64,000 bases of DNA from Aurantimicrobium minutum (GTDB taxonomy: Bacteria; Actinomycetota; Actinomycetes; Actinomycetales; Microbacteriaceae): contig NZ_JARXVT010000007.1 of NCBI RefSeq assembly GCF_029892845.1, positions 23,712 to 87,711 on the forward strand, in the 5' to 3' direction. How positions within the stretch are numbered: the first letter of the stretch is position 1; each line of letters opens with the position of its first letter. Below, piece after piece: positions 45,110 to 55,215 of this stretch. The position numbers were made by a program, and so were the translations under genes. The notes beneath the pieces were generated by a model. The model made no database searches and was not told the DNA's origin. It was given only the letters and a program-made list of their open reading frames with translations.

Positions 45110-46705
45110 TGCACGAGCAGCACGAGCTTTGGCTTCGTCGAGTGTCACAGTAAGAAGTGCGGCACGAACTTCTGCCAGAGCGGCAGGAGTCATGCTCAAG
45201 GTGGTGACACCGAGACCCACGAGAACAATGGCCAGGTTGGGGTCAGCTGCTGCTTCACCACACACACCCACAGGCTTACCCGAGGCAATGCCCGCATCAC
45301 CAAGCTGCTTGATCAAGCGCAGCACAGCAGGGTGCCACGGGTCTTGGTAAGAACCGACGGTGCCAAGCATGCGGTCCGCTGCCATCGTGTATTGGGTGAG
45401 GTCGTTGGTTCCGATGCTGACAAAGTCAGCAGTTTCGAGAACCTGGTCAGCAACGAGTGCAAGAGAAGGAACTTCGGCCATGACACCTGGAACGCGCAGA
45501 CCCAGTTCGCGGCACAGTCCCACGAAGTAGTCGGTCTCTTCTGCGTCAGCAACCATGGGTGCCATGACCCACAGGTCTGCTTCGGTCTTGTTCTGGGCGT
45601 TGACCAGTGCGGTGAGCTGATCGCGCAGGATGTTTTCCTTCACGCGCAGTGCACGAATACCGCGAAGACCCAGAGCGGGGTTTTCTTCGTGAGCATCGTT
45701 CAAGAATGAGAGGGGCTTGTCAGCGCCGGCATCGAGTGCGCGAACGACAACCTTCTTGCCAGGGAATGCTTCGAGCAGTTCGGTGTATTGAACTTCCTGC
45801 TCGGCAACAGTGGGTGCCGTGGCGGAGTCGAGGAAGAGGAACTCGGTGCGGAACAGACCCACACCTTCAGCCCCGAGCGCAATAGCGCCGGCTGCTTCTT
45901 TAGGAGATCCGAGGTTAGCCAGTAGGGGAACCTTGTGGCCGTCTTTCAAAGCACCATCAGTAATAGGTGCATTAGATGCTTCAAGCCATTCCGCGCGCTT
46001 GAGCAATGCAGCTTCAACATCAGCAGCTGAAACACCTGCGGTAACGGTGGAGGTGGCAGCGTTGACAACCACGAGGGTGTCATCGGTCAGTGACTCTGCA
46101 ACGGCCCCCACACCCACGATCGCGGGGATGGACTTCGCACGAGCCAAGATGGCGGTGTGAGAGGTGGGGCCACCATCACGAGTGACGAGGGCGAATACCT
46201 TGGTGAAGTCAAGAAGTGCTGTGTCTGCAGGAGCGAGATCGTGAGCCACCAGAATGAAAGGCTCGTCTGACTCAGGGACACCGGGAGCAGGAACTCCACG
46301 CAGGTGAGCAATCACACGCTGGGCAACATCGGCGAGGTCAGCAGCACGCTCACCCATGTAGCCGCCCATGCCTTCGAGCATCTTCTGGAACGAAGTGAAC
46401 GCATCGAAGACGGCGCGCTCAGCGGTCTTACCAGCCTCAATACGCTTAGCAATGTCTTTAGCCAGTGCTGGGTCGCCAGCCATGAGGGCCTGAGCGTCGA
46501 GAACATCCTTGGCTTCGCCACCGGCTTTGACACCGCGTTCACGAAGCCATTCACCCACAGCCGCGAGGGATACCTTGGCAGCAGCAATCTCAGACTCTGC
46601 ATCAGCAGTACGTTCGATGTCCGCTGGTTCAGCCAGGGGCTCGGGCATGCGCTTGACGGGGCCAGCTGCGATTCCGCGGCCTACGCCGATTCCGGTGAGC
46701 TCCAT
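45062..46705 (-). CDS. ptsI: PTS enzyme I (phosphoenolpyruvate-protein phosphotransferase)
   Basis: A 547-aa enzyme I that passes phosphate from PEP to HPr. The phospho-His is His183 in GGPTSHTAILARAK. The PEP-binding barrel shows GLFRTEFLFLD, GLRGIRALRV, SIGTNDLTQY and the active Cys in VGVCGEAAADP. The N-terminal helical domain for HPr docking is complete. It diverges from the deoR/fru operon across a 216-base region rich in operator-like repeats, so enzyme I, HPr and fructose-specific components are probably co-regulated. Its 3' end is the site of the mini-island. Confidence 0.97.
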   Translation of the reverse strand: MELTGIGVGRGIAAGPVKRMPEPLAEPADIERTADAESEIAAAKVSLAAVGEWLRERGVKAGGEAKDVLDAQALMAGDPALAKDIAKRIEAGKTAERAVFDAFTSFQKMLEGMGGYMGERAADLADVAQRVIAHLRGVPAPGVPESDEPFILVAHDLAPADTALLDFTKVFALVTRDGGPTSHTAILARAKSIPAIVGVGAVAESLTDDTLVVVNAATSTVTAGVSAADVEAALLKRAEWLEASNAPITDGALKDGHKVPLLANLGSPKEAAGAIALGAEGVGLFRTEFLFLDSATAPTVAEQEVQYTELLEAFPGKKVVVRALDAGADKPLSFLNDAHEENPALGLRGIRALRVKENILRDQLTALVNAQNKTEADLWVMAPMVADAEETDYFVGLCRELGLRVPGVMAEVPSLALVADQVLETADFVSIGTNDLTQYTMAADRMLGTVGSYQDPWHPAVLRLIKQLGDAGIASGKPVGVCGEAAADPNLAIVLVGLGVTTLSMTPAALAEVRAALLTVTLDEAKARAARALNGRTAAEARKLGSE

Positions 46706-46782
46706 TGCTGCTCCTTGATCATAAAGACCTACTTAATTCTTCATCAAGGAGGGCTTGTCTATGTTGGTTAAGTTCTGGGATG

Positions 46783-46796
46783 CCGTTTGCAAACGG
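46783..46796. promoter_or_regulatory. Perfect palindrome, candidate regulator site upstream of ptsI
   Basis: CCGTTTGCAAACGG is an exact 14-bp palindrome a few bases past the predicted ptsI start site. It contains the same GTTTG/CAAAC core as the nearby ACAAACA repeats, so the fru DeoR-type repressor is the obvious candidate; a LacI-type site is the alternative. Confidence 0.5.
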
Positions 46797-46808
46797 ACAC
46801 AAACATTA

Positions 46809-46838
46809 ACTTTACCCCCCTTTTATGTTGACAAACAA
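46809..46838 (-). promoter_or_regulatory. Probable promoter of ptsI
   Basis: On the minus strand, TTGTTT (46838-46833) and TAAAGT (46814-46809) are 18 bases apart. This gives a leader of about 96 bases that runs through the palindrome at 46783-46796. Confidence 0.45.
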
Positions 46839-46857
46839 GTGAATTCGGGAGTAAAAA

Positions 46858-46891
46858 AAGACAAACAAACATTTTGCTGGCATAATGTTTG
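46858..46891 (+). promoter_or_regulatory. Promoter and operator of the deoR/fru operon
   Basis: CATAAT (46881-46886), preceded by TGG (extended -10), has AAGACA 17 bases upstream. An inverted repeat CAAACATT (46866-46873), N10, AATGTTTG (46884-46891) overlaps the -10. Further ACAAACA copies lie at 46799 and 46831. This fits autorepression by the DeoR-family product. Confidence 0.55.
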
Positions 46892-46921
46892 AAAGCAATG
46901 ATCGCTCGACAACGGAGTCCC

Positions 46922-47683
46922 ATGTACGCACCTGAACGCCACCAGGCCATTTTGGCCAAGGCGCGTCATCAGGGACGCGTGGAAGTTCGCTCCCTCGCCG
47001 AAGAACTCGATGTCACTCCCGAGACCATTCGTCGCGATCTCACCGCTTTAGAGCGTCGTGGTTTGCTGCACCGTGCACACGGTGGCGCTATTCCTATTGA
47101 CCGCCTCAGCGTTGAACCAGATGTGTCTTACCGTGAAGGCATGCTCTCGGATGAGAAAGAGCGCATTGCACGCATGGCTCTCTCCGAAGTTCCCCAGGGT
47201 GGCTCGATCATCATCGATGCTGGAACCACCACTGCTCGCCTAGCTGCTCTACTTCCTCAGGACATCGACCTCACCGTGGTAACCAACTCGATTCCTATCG
47301 CAGCTGTTCTGGCAACGCGTCCCAACATTCAGCTGCACCTGCTTGGTGGCCACGTACGCCCCCTCACCTTGGCCATGGTTGGTTCCTGGCCAGAGGATGC
47401 TCTGCGCTCGCTCTCGGTCGATGTTGCGTTCCTCGGCATCAACGGCCTGACCCCCGAGCGCGGTCTCACCACTCCTGACCTCGAAGAAGCTCGTATCAAG
47501 AGCGCCTTCGTCGATGCTGCTCGTCGCACTGTCGTCCTGGCCGACCACACCAAGTTTGGTCGTGAAGACTTCGGTCACGTGGCACCACTCAGCCGCATCG
47601 ACACCGTCATCACCGACAGCTCAATTGATAATGAGCACCTGCTCGAAATCGAAATGGCCGGCCCTGATGTGGTGGTCGCATGA
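46922..47683 (+). CDS. fruR: DeoR-family transcriptional repressor of the fructose operon
   Basis: A 253-aa DeoR-type regulator. The N-terminal winged helix is APERHQAILAKARHQGRVEV, then SLAEELDVTPETIRRDLTAL and HRAHGGAIP. The C-terminal sugar-phosphate sensor domain includes IDAGTTTARLAALL and VDVAFLGINGLTPERG. The ATG at 46922 has GGAG upstream; earlier in-frame starts at 46889 lie in the operator. It heads fruK-IIA-IIB-IIC-ptsH and most likely responds to fructose-1-phosphate. In corynebacteria SugR/FruR play this part. The name is by analogy. Confidence 0.88.
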   Translation: MYAPERHQAILAKARHQGRVEVRSLAEELDVTPETIRRDLTALERRGLLHRAHGGAIPIDRLSVEPDVSYREGMLSDEKERIARMALSEVPQGGSIIIDAGTTTARLAALLPQDIDLTVVTNSIPIAAVLATRPNIQLHLLGGHVRPLTLAMVGSWPEDALRSLSVDVAFLGINGLTPERGLTTPDLEEARIKSAFVDAARRTVVLADHTKFGREDFGHVAPLSRIDTVITDSSIDNEHLLEIEMAGPDVVVA

Positions 47684-48666
47684 TCATCACTCTGACCGCG
47701 AACCCCAGCGTGGATCTGACTCTCGAGTTAGAGTCCTTCACCACAGGTGAAGTTAATCGCGCAACGGGCAAGCACAAGGATCCCGCTGGCAAGGGAATTA
47801 ACGTTGCTCGTGCCCTGCACAAGAACAACATCACCACCGCAGCTGTATTCCCCGCAGATGCAACCGTGGGTGGCTGGATTGAGTCAGCACTCAGCGATAC
47901 AGGCATTCAAACCATGACCACACGCATTGCCGATGAGGTTCGTCAGAACATCACCATCGTGGATGCACACGGCGACACCACCAAGATCAACGAAGCAGGA
48001 CCACAGCTCACCGAAGCCGAGAGTGCATCTCTTCTGGCTCAGATTTCTGGTGTCCTCGAAACTTCTCCTCGCTGGCTGGTTGCCGCGGGAAGCCTTCCAC
48101 GCGGACTCGATGGCTCCTTCTATGTTGCTCTCGGCAAGCTTGCACACCAGCACGGTGTTCGCTTTGCTGTGGATACCTCCGGTGGTGCGTTTGCTTCGGT
48201 GGCTCACGCCGGCGTCGCCGATTTGATGAAGCCTAACCACGAAGAGTTGGAAGAACTTGCTGGCCGCGAACTCCACACCGTCGGTGACGTTGTTGGGTTC
48301 GCTCAGAGCCTGCTCGGCAACGACGATGCTGCCATCGTGGTGAGCCTGGGTGAGAACGGTGCCTTACTTGTGAACAAGCGTGGCAGCGTCTGGGCCGGTC
48401 ACGAGCCTGTCACTCCCGACAGCACCGTCGGTGCTGGAGACAGCACTTTGGCTGGATATCTCAGCGCAGACGTGACAATTTCTGAAGAACTTTCTGCGCA
48501 CGTAGATGGCGACATTACGCGGATTTCGACCGCTGTTGCCTGGGGCTCGGCAGCTGTACAGTTGCCTGCGACCACTGTGCCAGGACCAAAAGACATTACT
48601 ATTACGGCAGTTCACACTGTCATCAATCCCAGTCTCACCACCGCCATTAAGGAGCTCCACGTATGA
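47680..48666 (+). CDS. fruK: 1-phosphofructokinase
   Basis: A 328-aa PfkB-family kinase that makes fructose-1,6-bisphosphate from fructose-1-phosphate, the product of the PTS transporter. N-terminal LTANPSVDLTLEL, substrate-binding DPAGKGINVARAL, and the C-terminal catalytic signature TVGAGDSTLAGYLSA with the Asp base are clear. It overlaps fruR by ATGA and the IIA gene by 4 bases, so the whole operon is translationally coupled. Confidence 0.94.
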   Translation: MIITLTANPSVDLTLELESFTTGEVNRATGKHKDPAGKGINVARALHKNNITTAAVFPADATVGGWIESALSDTGIQTMTTRIADEVRQNITIVDAHGDTTKINEAGPQLTEAESASLLAQISGVLETSPRWLVAAGSLPRGLDGSFYVALGKLAHQHGVRFAVDTSGGAFASVAHAGVADLMKPNHEELEELAGRELHTVGDVVGFAQSLLGNDDAAIVVSLGENGALLVNKRGSVWAGHEPVTPDSTVGAGDSTLAGYLSADVTISEELSAHVDGDITRISTAVAWGSAAVQLPATTVPGPKDITITAVHTVINPSLTTAIKELHV

Positions 48667-49124
48667 CTGACGCAACCGCAGCACTGACTACCGAAGACAT
48701 CGTCATCGTTGGTTTGGTTGCTGAAACCAAGGAAGACGCAACTCGCCAGCTGGCTGTCAAGCTCGCTAACGACGGACGCGTAACCGACCTCGACGGCTTC
48801 CTCGCCGACGTCCGTGCACGTGAAGAGCAGATGGCAACCGGTCTCCCCGGTGGCATCGGTATCCCCCACGCACGTTCTGCACACGTCACTGTTCCTTCGG
48901 TTGCCGTGGCAACCAGCGTGGACGGCGTGAACTTCGGTGCCGCTGACGGCCCCGCACACCTCATCTTCTTGATCGCTGCACCAGATGGCGCAGACGACAA
49001 GCACCTTCACATCCTCGCTGCACTTGCTCGCAAGCTCGTGCACGAAGACTTCCGCCAGTCCCTGCGCGACGCCAACTCTGGTGCCGAGATCGCAGCAATC
49101 ATCACACGAGAGGTACAGTCCTAA
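48663..49124 (+). CDS. PTS fructose transporter subunit IIA
   Basis: A 153-aa EIIA of the fructose/mannitol type, a stand-alone protein where many bacteria have a fused FruA. The phospho-His is in GGIGIPHARSAHVTVPS. It accepts phosphate from HPr and hands it to IIB. The ATG overlaps fruK and its stop overlaps IIB by one base (TAATG). Confidence 0.93.
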   Translation: MTDATAALTTEDIVIVGLVAETKEDATRQLAVKLANDGRVTDLDGFLADVRAREEQMATGLPGGIGIPHARSAHVTVPSVAVATSVDGVNFGAADGPAHLIFLIAAPDGADDKHLHILAALARKLVHEDFRQSLRDANSGAEIAAIITREVQS

Positions 49125-49543
49125 TGACCAAGATCGTCGCCGTAACATCCTGCATCACCGGTATCGCCCACACCTACATGGCAGCTGAAGCTCTCGAGCA
49201 GGCAGCTAAGAAGGCTGGCTACGAGATCACCGTAGAGACCCAGGGTTCCGCAGGTTCTTCCCCCATGAAGCAGTCGACCATTGACGCTGCTGACGTGGTA
49301 ATTTTCGCAACCGACCTCGAGGTCAAGGACCGCGCTCGCTTCGCTGGCAAGCCTTTCCTTCAGATCGGCGTAAGCAAGGCACTTGCTGACGCAGAGAACG
49401 TCGTTGCAAAAGCTGTGAGCTCCATCGACACCCTTCCAAAGGATGCCGGTAGCGCTCCCAAGGCTGCAGCACCCGCTGCAGCTTCAAAGCCCGCCAACGA
49501 CACGGGTGAAAAGAAGGGCTTCTTTGCCCGCCTTTTCAGCTAA
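49124..49543 (+). CDS. PTS fructose transporter subunit IIB
   Basis: A 139-aa EIIB with the phospho-Cys near the N-terminus in AVTSCITGIAHTYMAAEALE and the fold-typical ITVETQGSAGSSPMKQS. After residue 105 an Ala/Pro-rich linker ends in a short basic-aromatic tail (KKGFFARLFS), which looks like the remains of a hinge to IIC that is now a separate gene 89 bases on. Confidence 0.92.
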   Translation: MTKIVAVTSCITGIAHTYMAAEALEQAAKKAGYEITVETQGSAGSSPMKQSTIDAADVVIFATDLEVKDRARFAGKPFLQIGVSKALADAENVVAKAVSSIDTLPKDAGSAPKAAAPAAASKPANDTGEKKGFFARLFS

Positions 49544-49632
49544 TCACGGCGTAGCTTTTTCCATAGAGTTCTTGCTGAGACGGCAAGATCTGTAACACCA
49601 AACAAAATGCAATGAGGCATTGGAGGCCACAA

Positions 49633-50751
49633 TTGTCTAACAACTCAGGAACAGGAACCCGCATCCGCCAATGGCTGATGACCGGTGTTTCCTACATGAT
49701 CCCCTTCGTGGCGGCCGGCGGTATCCTTATCGCTCTGTCGTTCATGATCGGTGGATATGACATCGTTTACCAGGACCAGGCTGAGTTCCTGGCTAAGGGT
49801 TTCAACCCTCTAGCCGCTCACGACTGGGCTTATGTAATGTTCGCCGTAGGTGCTGCTACCTTCGGTTTCCTCGTACCAGTCCTTTCGGGCTTCATCGCTT
49901 ACGCGATTGCTGACCGTCCCGGTCTGGCTCCCGGATTCGTTGGTGGTGCCATTGCTGGTACCGTTGGCGCCGGATTCCTCGGTGGTCTTATCACCGGTTT
50001 CCTCGGTGGTTTCGTAGCTCTGTGGCTTAGCCGCATCAAGCTCCCCAACTGGCTGCGTCCGCTCATGCCAGTTGTTGTGATCCCACTGGTCGCAACCTTC
50101 ATCACCGCTGGTCTGATGCTCGTCATCCTCGGAGGTCCTCTCAAGGCTCTCATGACCGCACTGAACGACTGGTTGACCGGTCTCTCCGGTGGAAGCCTCA
50201 TTGGTCTGGGTATCATCCTCGGCCTCATGATGGCATTCGACATGGGTGGTCCCGTCAACAAGGTTGCTTACACCTTCGCAGCTGCTGGTCTTACTGAGGC
50301 TGGCACTTCGGCAGATGCAAACGACCCTCGTTTCGTCATCATGGCAATCGTCATGGCTGCAGGTATGACTCCTCCTCTGGGTCTCGCACTCGCGACTGTT
50401 CTTCGTAAGAACAAGTTCTCGAACGCTGAGCGTCAGAACGGTAAGGCTGCCTGGTTGCTCGGTGCATCCTTCATCACTGAAGGTGCTATCCCCTTCGCCG
50501 CTGCTGACCCAATCCGTGTGATCCCCTCGATCATGATCGGTTCGGGTGTATCTGGTGCTCTCGTTGCAGCCTTCGGTTGCACCCTGCGCGCACCTCACGG
50601 TGGCCTCTGGGTATTCGGCCTCGTGGGCAACTGGCCCATGTACCTGGTTGCAGTTGCAATCGGTACGGTCGTAACCGCACTCCTCGTTATCGTCGCAAAG
50701 AACATCAAGCCTGGTGTCTCCGACGAAGCACTGGAGGAAGCAGTTGCCTAA
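49633..50751 (+). CDS. PTS fructose transporter subunit IIC
   Basis: About 372 aa, the membrane channel component, with about nine or ten helices. Landmarks are GVSYMIPFVAAGGILIALSF, FIAYAIADRPGLAPGFVGG and AFDMGGPVNKVAYTFA, then the second conserved loop FITEGAIPFAAADPIRVIPS and LRAPHGGLWVF. TTG at 49633 is the likely start, since GGAGG lies 6 bases before it; the ATG at 49612 has no RBS. The 89-base gap before it holds only a small hairpin (TCTTGC...GCAAGA). Overlaps ptsH by 8 bases. Confidence 0.92.
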   Translation: MSNNSGTGTRIRQWLMTGVSYMIPFVAAGGILIALSFMIGGYDIVYQDQAEFLAKGFNPLAAHDWAYVMFAVGAATFGFLVPVLSGFIAYAIADRPGLAPGFVGGAIAGTVGAGFLGGLITGFLGGFVALWLSRIKLPNWLRPLMPVVVIPLVATFITAGLMLVILGGPLKALMTALNDWLTGLSGGSLIGLGIILGLMMAFDMGGPVNKVAYTFAAAGLTEAGTSADANDPRFVIMAIVMAAGMTPPLGLALATVLRKNKFSNAERQNGKAAWLLGASFITEGAIPFAAADPIRVIPSIMIGSGVSGALVAAFGCTLRAPHGGLWVFGLVGNWPMYLVAVAIGTVVTALLVIVAKNIKPGVSDEALEEAVA

Positions 50752-51019
50752 AGCTCAGAGAACCGTCACTGTTGGTTCGCGCGTTGGACTTCACGCTCGT
50801 CCAGCCAGTACTTTTGTGCAGGCTGTAGGAGCTACCGGTCACGACGTCACGATTACTAAGCCAAATGGTGACAATGCAGATGGTGCAAGCATCCTCTCGG
50901 TGCTCGCTCTCGCTGTCGGACACGGAGAAGAACTCGTGCTCGACGTCGAAGGTGACAACGCTGAGGCTGTTGCAGATGAGCTGGCTAGCCTGCTCACATC
51001 TGACCTCGACGCTGACTAA
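50744..51019 (+). CDS. ptsH: Phosphocarrier protein HPr
   Basis: A 91-aa HPr with phospho-His17 in GLHARPASTFVQ and the second site region DGASILSVLALAVGHGE. The TTG at 50744 is the start: GGAGG lies 6 bases upstream, within the IIC gene, and the start overlaps the IIC stop by 8 bases. This gives the normal HPr N-terminus (MPKAQRTVTVGSRVG). General PTS carrier encoded at the end of the fructose operon, so its supply may follow fructose. Confidence 0.93.
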   Translation: MPKAQRTVTVGSRVGLHARPASTFVQAVGATGHDVTITKPNGDNADGASILSVLALAVGHGEELVLDVEGDNAEAVADELASLLTSDLDAD

Positions 51020-51037
51020 TCGTTAGCGGGGCTCTTT

Positions 51038-51072
51038 GGCCCGTGGGTTTCGAAAGGAACCCACGGGCCTTT
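51038..51072 (+). terminator. Terminator of the fru-ptsH operon
   Basis: GGCCCGTGGGTT (51038-51049) pairs perfectly with AACCCACGGGCC (51058-51069), followed by TTT and CCCTTT. It lies 18 bases after ptsH. Confidence 0.8.
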
Positions 51073-51077
51073 CCCTT

Positions 51078-51083
51078 TAAGCT
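51078..51083 (+). promoter_or_regulatory. Leaderless -10 of yihY-like gene
   Basis: TAAGCT lies 7 bases before the ATG at 51091, right after the terminator. Confidence 0.45.
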
Positions 51084-51090
51084 GGCAAGT

Positions 51091-51996
51091 ATGAAGAAGG
51101 CACTGGCATGGGCGAGAGCGCAACGCCCCTACCGCGTCTATAAGGCTTATAGCGCTGCCGGTGGAAACCTGCTTGCCGCAGGAATGTCGTTCCAGGCCGT
51201 CTTCGCTACCTTCGCAGCCATCTGGGTGGGCTTTAGCCTGACTGGCATCTTCCTCAAAGATCGACCTGAGATTCGCAAGGCGGTCATCGAGTTCATCAAC
51301 GCCCAAGTGCCGGACCTCATTAGAAAAGGTGGGGTCATAGATCCCAACACTTTGGAGTCCATCACGAGCTTTGGCTGGACTGGTGGATTAGCTGTTTTCA
51401 TCGTGCTCTACACCGCGATCAACTGGCTGAACTATGTCCGCACTGCTGTGCGGACAATCTTCAACCTTCCTCAGTCTCGGGTGAACTACATGCTGCTCAA
51501 GGCCTATGACCTGGTGCTGGCGTTGATGTATGGCATCTTTGTTCTCCTCAGTGCCACAGCAACCGTGGGTGTGACCAAGCTTTCGGGAGTGATCTTCCCT
51601 GAGCTGGGCATTGTCGATAAATCAGGCGTGGGCAAGATCATGTTCCAAATTATTGGCCTGGCTGTGGTGTTTGTCTTTGACACGGTTGTACTGGCAGCGA
51701 TCATCAGAATTCTCAGTGGTGTGCCCATCCCCTGGCGCATCCTGCGCAATGGAACTTTATTGGGTGGCTTCGCTTTGATGTTGTTGAAGGTCTTGGGTTC
51801 CTATGTCCTCACCCGACCAGAAAGCAATCCTTTACTGGCCAGCTTCACGGTGTTCATTGGTCTGCTGATCTACTTCAACTTTGCTTCCCGTATCTACTTG
51901 CTCGCAACAAGTTGGGTCGCGGTCAGCATGAGAGATTCTGATGTGGAGTTGAAAGACTTCGGCTGGGTCGTGCCCCACCGTCATGACAAGAACTAG
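51091..51996 (+). CDS. YihY/BrkB family membrane protein
   Basis: A 301-aa polytopic protein with about six helices and the family features: N-terminal YSAAGGNLLAAGMSFQAVFA, then GWTGGLAVFIVLYTAINWLN, LRNGTLLGGFALMLLKVLGS, and the final FIGLLIYFNFASRIYLLATS. The family was once called RNase BN by mistake; its real role is unknown. The ATG at 51091 is fixed by the hexamer upstream. Convergence or coupling with neighbours is absent; xth follows after 17 bases. Confidence 0.88.
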   Translation: MKKALAWARAQRPYRVYKAYSAAGGNLLAAGMSFQAVFATFAAIWVGFSLTGIFLKDRPEIRKAVIEFINAQVPDLIRKGGVIDPNTLESITSFGWTGGLAVFIVLYTAINWLNYVRTAVRTIFNLPQSRVNYMLLKAYDLVLALMYGIFVLLSATATVGVTKLSGVIFPELGIVDKSGVGKIMFQIIGLAVVFVFDTVVLAAIIRILSGVPIPWRILRNGTLLGGFALMLLKVLGSYVLTRPESNPLLASFTVFIGLLIYFNFASRIYLLATSWVAVSMRDSDVELKDFGWVVPHRHDKN

Positions 51997-52001
51997 CCCC
52001 G

Positions 52002-52007
52002 TAGAAT
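52002..52007 (+). promoter_or_regulatory. Leaderless -10 of exonuclease III gene
   Basis: TAGAAT lies 6 bases before the ATG at 52014. Confidence 0.5.
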
Positions 52008-52013
52008 TGGGGC

Positions 52014-53871
<1,858 letters not shown>

Positions 53872-53926
53872 GCACGCTCTCAGCGAATCCACAGCTCCTC
53901 ATCTCGCGGGGAATAAACCCGCCAGC

Positions 53927-53932
53927 TAGACT
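53927..53932 (+). promoter_or_regulatory. Probable -10 of the riboflavin operon
   Basis: TAGACT lies about 12 bases before the first base of the FMN aptamer, which would put the transcript start at about 53939. Confidence 0.45.
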
Positions 53933-53943
53933 GTTTTCTAGAG

Positions 53944-54083
53944 CAACGCGCTTCGGGGTCAGTGAAAATCTGAGCCGGCGGTTAAAGTCCGCGACCCTCA
54001 TGCAAAGGCCTACAAGCCAGAGGATGAGGTTGACCTGGTGAAATTCCAGGACCGACGGTTAAAGTCCGGATGAGAGAACGCGC
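53944..54083 (+). ncRNA. FMN riboswitch (RFN element)
   Basis: The conserved RFN pieces appear in order: CTTCGGGGTC (53951-53960), AGTGAAAATCTGAGCCGGCG, GTTAAAGTCCGCGACCC, a variable arm, then GACCTGGTGAAATTCCAGGA, CCGACGGTTAAAGTCCGGAT and GAGAGAACGCG closing helix P1 with ACGCGC at 53946. It senses FMN and lowers expression of the rib operon. The 94 bases to ribD (54084-54177) have a CAGGG...CCCTG hairpin but no U-run, so control is more likely at translation or by Rho than by an intrinsic terminator. Confidence 0.95.
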
Positions 54084-54177
54084 GCGGCAGGGTATTTAAC
54101 GTCCCCTGTCGAGTTCGGTTGTCGCCATGGCACCCGTCTACCCGAAGCACGCCTCACCAAGATGAGAGCACCGGTAG

Positions 54178-55215
54178 ATGAGCCACACAACACCTTCGAA
54201 AGCCTATGAGGCCTCGATGCGTCGCGCCATTGCGCTGGCCAGCAATGGCCCCAGTAATGGCGTGAACCCTCAGGTGGGCTGTGTTGTGCTGAACTCTGCT
54301 GGCACCATCATCGCTGAGGGCTGGCACCGCGGTGCGGGCACTGCCCACGCAGAAGTTGATGCGCTGAGTCAACTCACCCCTGAACAAGCACAGGGCTCTA
54401 CCTTTGTCGTGACCCTCGAGCCCTGCAACCACACCGGTCGTACCGGTCCCTGTGCACAAGCACTGATCGAAGCTGGTGTGGCACAGGTTGTCTATGCCGC
54501 GACTGATCCAGGCCACGCCTCTTCTGGTGGCGCACAGCGCCTGCGCGATGCCGGCATCGAGGTTCTCGGCGGCGTGCTCGAAGACGACGTCGAAGAACTT
54601 CTTGAAGAGTGGATGCTGGCTGCACGCCTGCACCGCCCCCACGTCACCGTGAAGTGGGCTGCGAGCCTCGATGGTCGTGCGGCAGCTCACGATGGCACCA
54701 GCCAGTGGATTTCTGGACCTGAATCCCGTGCACGCGTGCACGAACAGCGCTCGGCAGCGGATGCCATCGTTGTTGGCACGGGAACTGTTCTCGCAGATAA
54801 CCCTTCACTGACGGCTCGCACTCCCGAAGGTGAACTCCACGACCACCAGCCCATTCCTGTGATTATTGGCACACGCAATGTTCCTGGCTATGCTCTGGTT
54901 CACCAGCACCCGCTGGAACCTCTCATCATTGGTCACAACGACTTGCACGCAGCGCTGAGTGAAATGTTCGACAAGGGCATTCGCTCGATCTTCGTCGAGG
55001 GCGGGCCCACCCTGGCCAGTGCATTCATCGCATCCGGCTTAGCTGATCGTCTCTACGTTTACCTCGCACCCGTCTTACTGGGCGGTGACAAGGTTGCTCT
55101 TGGTGAGCTGGGCGTCAACACTCTTGCCGAGCGTATTGATCTGGAGATTTCCTCTGTGGAAACCCTCGGTGCCGACATTTTCATCACTGCCAAGCCAACC
55201 CGAAAGGACGAGTAA
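54178..55215 (+). CDS. ribD: Riboflavin biosynthesis bifunctional deaminase/reductase
   Basis: A 345-aa two-domain enzyme. The deaminase domain (1-145) has zinc ligands HAEVDALSQ and LEPCNHTGRTGPC. The reductase domain (about 150-340) shows VTVKWAASLDGRAA, DAIVVGTGTVLADNP and EGGPTLASAFIASGLAD. It performs the second and third steps of riboflavin synthesis from the GTP product. ATG at 54178 after the riboswitch; overlaps ribE by one base (TAATG). Confidence 0.96.
   Translation: MSHTTPSKAYEASMRRAIALASNGPSNGVNPQVGCVVLNSAGTIIAEGWHRGAGTAHAEVDALSQLTPEQAQGSTFVVTLEPCNHTGRTGPCAQALIEAGVAQVVYAATDPGHASSGGAQRLRDAGIEVLGGVLEDDVEELLEEWMLAARLHRPHVTVKWAASLDGRAAAHDGTSQWISGPESRARVHEQRSAADAIVVGTGTVLADNPSLTARTPEGELHDHQPIPVIIGTRNVPGYALVHQHPLEPLIIGHNDLHAALSEMFDKGIRSIFVEGGPTLASAFIASGLADRLYVYLAPVLLGGDKVALGELGVNTLAERIDLEISSVETLGADIFITAKPTRKDE

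Noticed and set aside
49570..49588. Small hairpin TCTTGC...GCAAGA between IIB and IIC
   Set aside because: Six-base stem without a U-run in an operon; possibly a spacer only.
53906..53922. GCGGG...CCCGC hairpin after trpS as terminator
   Set aside because: Only five pairs and no T-run; it lies just before the rib promoter, but terminator function is not supported.
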